From Oceanimonas sp052119705 (GTDB lineage Bacteria > Pseudomonadota > Gammaproteobacteria > Enterobacterales > Aeromonadaceae): a DNA stretch of 64,000 nucleotides. Position numbers and translations under genes: made by a program. The notes beneath the pieces were generated by a model. That model was not told where the DNA came from. It worked only from the letters and a program-made list of their open reading frames with translations, and searched no databases. The stretch is from assembly GCF_052119705.1 (NCBI RefSeq), contig NZ_JBGQOP010000013.1:1-64000 (forward strand). Direction: 5' to 3'. Positions 60,806 to 64,000 of this stretch are shown piece by piece (the first letter of the stretch is position 1; every line of letters starts with the position of its first letter).

Positions 60806-62794
60806 ATGACTGCATTACGTATCCGTCTCGTCTTTCGCCTCACTTGGCTCACCATGCTGTGGCTGACACTGATCTTACTCAGTGCACGCTATGCCATGTT
60901 TAGTCAATTTACGACCCCAGCGGCCTTGGCCGATTATGGTCAAGACGTACGGCGCATGTGGTTTATCGGTGTTCGTTACGACTTGCGTATCGCTGGCATG
61001 GCTTTGGCGCCTTTGCTACTCAGCGGCTTATTGCTAGCCTACTGGCAGAGAGGCTGGCAGCTATGGCGACGCTGTGCGCCATTTTTCATTGGCTTGGTCA
61101 GCCTGATTACCGCAGCCGCCGCTATTGGTAATTTTTATTATTACCAGACGTATCATCAGCATTTTAATGTGTTTGCTTTTGGCTTATTTGAAGATGACAC
61201 TCAGGCCGTCTTGGCCAACATAGGCCAAGACTATCCAGTGGTTGCTGCCAGTTTATTCGCCCTGTTATTGACCATTATTCCCAGTCTGCTTGCTTACTTG
61301 CAGCTGCGCGCCCCAAAAGCTAAACGCCCTTGGCCTTGGCCAGCGCTGGCGGTGTATATCTTAATTGGCATCAGCTTAGTGTTTATCTTGGCGCGCGGCA
61401 GCTTGGGCACCTTTCCGCTGCGGCGCAGCAACGCTCAAGTTTCCGAGCTGACGGTGCTCAATCAACTGGCGCCCAACGCTGTCATGGCGCTCAATTGGGC
61501 TTGGAAAGACAAGGCAGAAGATGTGGGCTTTATTCCTGCCAGCTCCTTGCTGGGGGCGCAACTCCTAACAACCTTAAATTTCTCCTCACTCGAGGAGCAC
61601 ACCCCACCTAATGACTATCTGGCAGAGCATCCACCCCATGTAGTATTGGCCTTGATGGAAAGTTTAGGCACTAATATGCTGGCGTTTGATGAGCCTCAAG
61701 ACAATGATTTATTGGGCCGATTGCGGCCGCACTTTAATGAGGACTTCTTGTTTACGCGTTTCTTATCTCAAGATAACGGCACAGCACCCTCATTAGCGGC
61801 GCTGTTTTTTAATAGCCCAGTACAGAGCATCAGCCATTCTTCGGCACAACATGTTGATCTCGATACCCCCTTTGATATCTATAAAAAAGCCGGTTATCGC
61901 AATATCTTTATTTCTTCTGGCAATATGATGTGGCGCAACTTAGTGAATTATCTGCCGCTACAGGGAGTGGATCAGGTGTTTGATCAAAACGCCTTATTAG
62001 CGCGTTATCCTGAAGCCGAGCAATATATGACCGACTGGGGGTTACCGGATGAATATGCCTATCGCTTAGCTGAAGCCTTACTCGAAGAGTCAGAACAACC
62101 GTTATTTATTAGTATCTTAAGCGTCACCAATCATCCGCCTTATATTACGCCCAATACCTATCAGCCAAGGCCCATTAGAGTGTCACCGCAATATAAACAG
62201 CATGCGGAGGACGGAGCCATTGAACAGCATAATATTTTAACCACCTTTCAATATGCCACCGATGCCTTAGGCGGCTTTATAGACCATATTAAAGGCTCTC
62301 AACTCGGCGAACGCACTCTTATTGCCGCCACCGGCGATCATCAAATGCGCAGGATTAAAGCGTTTAATCCTCAGGAGCAAGCTTTAGAAAGAGCTGTGCC
62401 ATTTTATTTGTATGTACCTAAACCTATTATGGCTCAGACCGCATGGCACTTTGATAACCAAAGAGTGGGATCCCATAAAGATATTATGCCGACCTTGTAT
62501 CATTACAGCCTGTCTGAACAAAATTATCTAACCTTAGGTGGTCGTAATATGTTGGCTCCCATAGATGATGCCAACCGCGCTTTTGGTTACAACGTATTAC
62601 TGTGGATTGATGAACAAGGAGCCTATGTTTTAAATAACAGCCCTATTTTTTATCCTTGGCAAACCGACCAACCGCTGCACTTAAATAAAGAAAAAGGTCG
62701 ACCGGCTGCTGCGGCCCAAGCAGCTAAACTGGTCGCATATCCTAAGTTGTGGCGCTGGCACATTAATCAGCAAGTAAAAGGTAATACGCCTTGA
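60806..62794 (+). CDS. LTA synthase-like membrane sulfatase-family enzyme
   Basis: A 662-residue protein with about five N-terminal membrane helices (to residue ~195) and a periplasmic alkaline-phosphatase/sulfatase-fold domain. The metal/nucleophile sites fit phosphoglycerol or phosphoethanolamine transferases: VVLALMESLGTNM (metal Glu), DNGTAPSLAALFF (Thr nucleophile) and ATGDHQMR (metal Asp-His). HPPYITP is also typical. In Gram-negatives such proteins modify periplasmic glucans or lipid headgroups; the substrate here is unknown. The ATG at 60806 has a weak TAGGT upstream. Confidence 0.82.
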   Translation: MTALRIRLVFRLTWLTMLWLTLILLSARYAMFSQFTTPAALADYGQDVRRMWFIGVRYDLRIAGMALAPLLLSGLLLAYWQRGWQLWRRCAPFFIGLVSLITAAAAIGNFYYYQTYHQHFNVFAFGLFEDDTQAVLANIGQDYPVVAASLFALLLTIIPSLLAYLQLRAPKAKRPWPWPALAVYILIGISLVFILARGSLGTFPLRRSNAQVSELTVLNQLAPNAVMALNWAWKDKAEDVGFIPASSLLGAQLLTTLNFSSLEEHTPPNDYLAEHPPHVVLALMESLGTNMLAFDEPQDNDLLGRLRPHFNEDFLFTRFLSQDNGTAPSLAALFFNSPVQSISHSSAQHVDLDTPFDIYKKAGYRNIFISSGNMMWRNLVNYLPLQGVDQVFDQNALLARYPEAEQYMTDWGLPDEYAYRLAEALLEESEQPLFISILSVTNHPPYITPNTYQPRPIRVSPQYKQHAEDGAIEQHNILTTFQYATDALGGFIDHIKGSQLGERTLIAATGDHQMRRIKAFNPQEQALERAVPFYLYVPKPIMAQTAWHFDNQRVGSHKDIMPTLYHYSLSEQNYLTLGGRNMLAPIDDANRAFGYNVLLWIDEQGAYVLNNSPIFYPWQTDQPLHLNKEKGRPAAAAQAAKLVAYPKLWRWHINQQVKGNTP

Positions 62795-62849
62795 GAGAAA
62801 GCCATGGCGTAACCGCTAACTTGTTCGGCGGCCGTGGCAGCAGATAAAA

Positions 62850-62872
62850 AGCCAGCTCGGCTGGCAGTTTTC
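62850..62872 (+). terminator. Probable terminator after the sulfatase-family gene
   Basis: Stem GCCAGC/GCTGGC with loop TCG, followed by AGTTTTC; the T run is short. Confidence 0.5.
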
Positions 62873-62873
62873 A

Positions 62874-62970
62874 AATAAAACACAAAACCGTGTCGAACAA
62901 GTTGACACCTACAAGAGCGAAACATAAAACCGTGGCGAAGCCCTCTTCGCCGAAGAGACGGCCATCTACA
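62874..62970 (-). repeat. REP-like hairpins in tandem, copies C and D
   Basis: Copy C (5' end 62913): TGTAG, stem GTGTC/GACAC, then CGGTTTTGTG. Copy D (5' end 62970): TGTAG, a longer GC-rich structured segment (CTCTTCG/CGAAGAG and GGCGAAG/CTTCGCC), then CGGTTTTATG. They lie in the 325-base gap between the sulfatase-family gene and cheV; the rest of that gap (62795-62849, 62971-63119) has no visible gene. Confidence 0.75.
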
Positions 62971-63119
62971 GCGGCGAGCCATGCTATTTGTGGTTCCTGC
63001 TAACTTGCTCACCCTTTTGGCTGGACTTACGCGGTTCGCACTTCATATAATCACGCAGCTCAAGACCGCCGTACTCCATGCTAGGTGTCCATTTTGCAAA
63101 TTAAACGAGTACACACTCT

Positions 63120-64000
63120 ATGAATAAACAACCCAAACAGCTGCAAAAACTGTTACTTTTTCAGTTAGCGGGCTCACGTTTATTTGGCTTAGGCACGCTA
63201 AAAATTCGCGAAATCATGCCCCTACCGCACCTGACTAAGCTACCCAGCAGCCAAAGTACAGTCATAGGTACGGCGACGTTTCGCGGTGCCGCCTTGCCGG
63301 TGATTGATATGGCCGCCGCCATCGGTTACAAGCCACTTACGGCGGAAGAACGCGCTACCGCGTCCGTCATCGTCACCGATGTGAATCGTAAAGAGATTGG
63401 CTTTATGGTGCGCAAGGTGCAGCGGATCGTGGAAACAGACTGGAAAGATGTGTCCCCGCCGCCCAAAGCCCTAGGCAAGAATGCTTTTATTACCGGCTTA
63501 GTGACTATCAATGAAGAATTGATCCAGTTGCTGGATTTAGAGCTGTTATTGGCAAAAGTTTATCCGGAGTCATTAAGCAGCAAAGATGTGTTGCTCAACG
63601 ACATGGAAGTGGAAACATTACGCGGCTTATCAATCTTGCTGGTGGATGACTCCATAGTGGCGCGCAAGCAATTGAGTGATGTGCTAGACCGTAAAAATAT
63701 CGGCTATCAGGTAACTCACGATGGCAGTGATGCCATGGTGCGTATCTTAGAGGCGCAAACCAGCGGCAGGCCGGTAGATATTCTGGTGAGCGACATAGAA
63801 ATGCCCGGACTTGACGGTTACGAGCTGGCTTTTCAAATTCGCAACAATCCTAGCCTAGCTCAACCTTGGATTATTTTGCACTCGTCATTGAGCAGCGAGA
63901 TGAGCCTCAGTTATGCGGAGCAAGTAGGCGCCGATAGAGCCTTAACTAAATTCGATGCCCACGAGCTATTACACACCATGCTTATCGCCGCCGCCGAACG
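63120..64000 (+). CDS. cheV: Chemotaxis protein CheV (CheW-receiver), cut by the window end
   Basis: Coupling protein joining chemoreceptors to CheA, with its own phosphorylation switch. The frame is open from ATG 63120 to the window edge (293 codons, no stop). Residues about 10-155 are the CheW domain (LLFQLAGSRLFGLGTLKIREIM ... TASVIVTDVNRKEIGFMVRKVQRIV). A linker leads to a receiver domain beginning LSILLVDDSIVARKQLSDVL, with the phospho-acceptor Asp in DILVSDIEMPGLDGYEL and the conserved Lys in RALTKF. About 20-30 residues are probably missing. Confidence 0.93.
   Translation, partial: MNKQPKQLQKLLLFQLAGSRLFGLGTLKIREIMPLPHLTKLPSSQSTVIGTATFRGAALPVIDMAAAIGYKPLTAEERATASVIVTDVNRKEIGFMVRKVQRIVETDWKDVSPPPKALGKNAFITGLVTINEELIQLLDLELLLAKVYPESLSSKDVLLNDMEVETLRGLSILLVDDSIVARKQLSDVLDRKNIGYQVTHDGSDAMVRILEAQTSGRPVDILVSDIEMPGLDGYELAFQIRNNPSLAQPWIILHSSLSSEMSLSYAEQVGADRALTKFDAHELLHTMLIAAAE

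Noticed and set aside
62767..63012. 81-codon minus-strand open frame after the sulfatase-family gene
   Set aside because: It runs through the REP-like hairpins and a terminator, so the open frame is a by-product of repeat sequence.
1..64000. CRISPR array, tRNA or rRNA genes
   Set aside because: No regularly spaced identical repeats with unique spacers, no cloverleaf candidates and no rRNA-like segments were recognised; the repeats found are phased heptamers, hairpins or degenerate tandem units.

Overview
The window is a dense, ordinary-looking gammaproteobacterial chromosome segment of moderate GC. Its gene blocks keep an enterobacterial/aeromonad order: btuB-murI beside trmA; rpmE/priA-argS-ftsN-hslVU-rraA-zapB; ubiC-ubiA-lexA...dinF; glpEG; kbl-tdh; the waa cluster; coaD-mutM-rpmGB-radC-coaBC-dut-slmA. 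A caa3-type cytochrome oxidase operon, a Kdo kinase and a CheV suggest an aerobic, motile marine or brackish aeromonad relative (Oceanisphaera/Oceanimonas/Zobellella-like). The genus is inference. No rRNA, tRNA, CRISPR array, prophage or transposase gene was seen.

Layout. 1-9100: membrane-anchored RRM protein, murI, riboswitch-controlled btuB, a Tat-exported sulfite-dehydrogenase pair, a divergent PduO-type cobalamin adenosyltransferase, trmA and a short malic enzyme. 9700-18000: rpmE, priA, argS, ftsN, hslVU, rraA, zapB. 18100-22100: cysE, fieF, trmL, dinF. 22200-30300: a ten-gene minus-strand cytochrome c oxidase assembly operon (coxB, ctaD, ctaG, COX3, SURF1, a CxxC membrane protein, ctaA, ctaB, SCO). 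30500-34450: lexA, ubiA, ubiC, a FliL-like protein, glpG, glpE. 34500-39540: livJ-livHMGF branched-chain amino acid importer. 39800-42900: tdh, kbl and a TetR regulator. 43000-54130: LPS inner-core cluster (hldD, waaF, waaA, kdkA, waaE, four more family-9 glycosyltransferases and a glycosyltransferase/deacetylase fusion). 54200-62800: coaD, mutM, rpmGB, radC, coaBC, dut, slmA, mscS, an LTA-synthase-like sulfatase. 63120-end: cheV, cut by the window edge.

The genes are mostly recognisable; the least explained structure lies between them. Four kinds of repeat stand out. (1) Arrays with an exact 7-base period (consensus near GTAAGCN or GTGAAGN) build imperfect inverted repeats at gene ends, in two cases around a terminator and often running through a stop codon. 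(2) Five REP-like hairpins have constant flanks (TGTAG ... CGGTTTT) and compensatory changes in the stem. (3) Two related elements of about 200 bp have inverted ends and resemble MITEs. (4) A degenerate 16-18 bp tandem repeat fills the whole livG-livF spacer. The LPS core cluster also shows strand switching and two AT-rich glycosyltransferase genes that suggest local gene exchange.

Functional links. BtuB under B12 control next to an adenosyltransferase suggests cobalamin salvage. The cox operon carries structural subunits, heme A synthesis and copper delivery together, and it sits between lexA and dinF, which are adjacent in E. coli. The core cluster joins heptose precursor synthesis (hldD), Kdo transfer (waaA), Kdo phosphorylation (kdkA) and heptose/glucose transfer.
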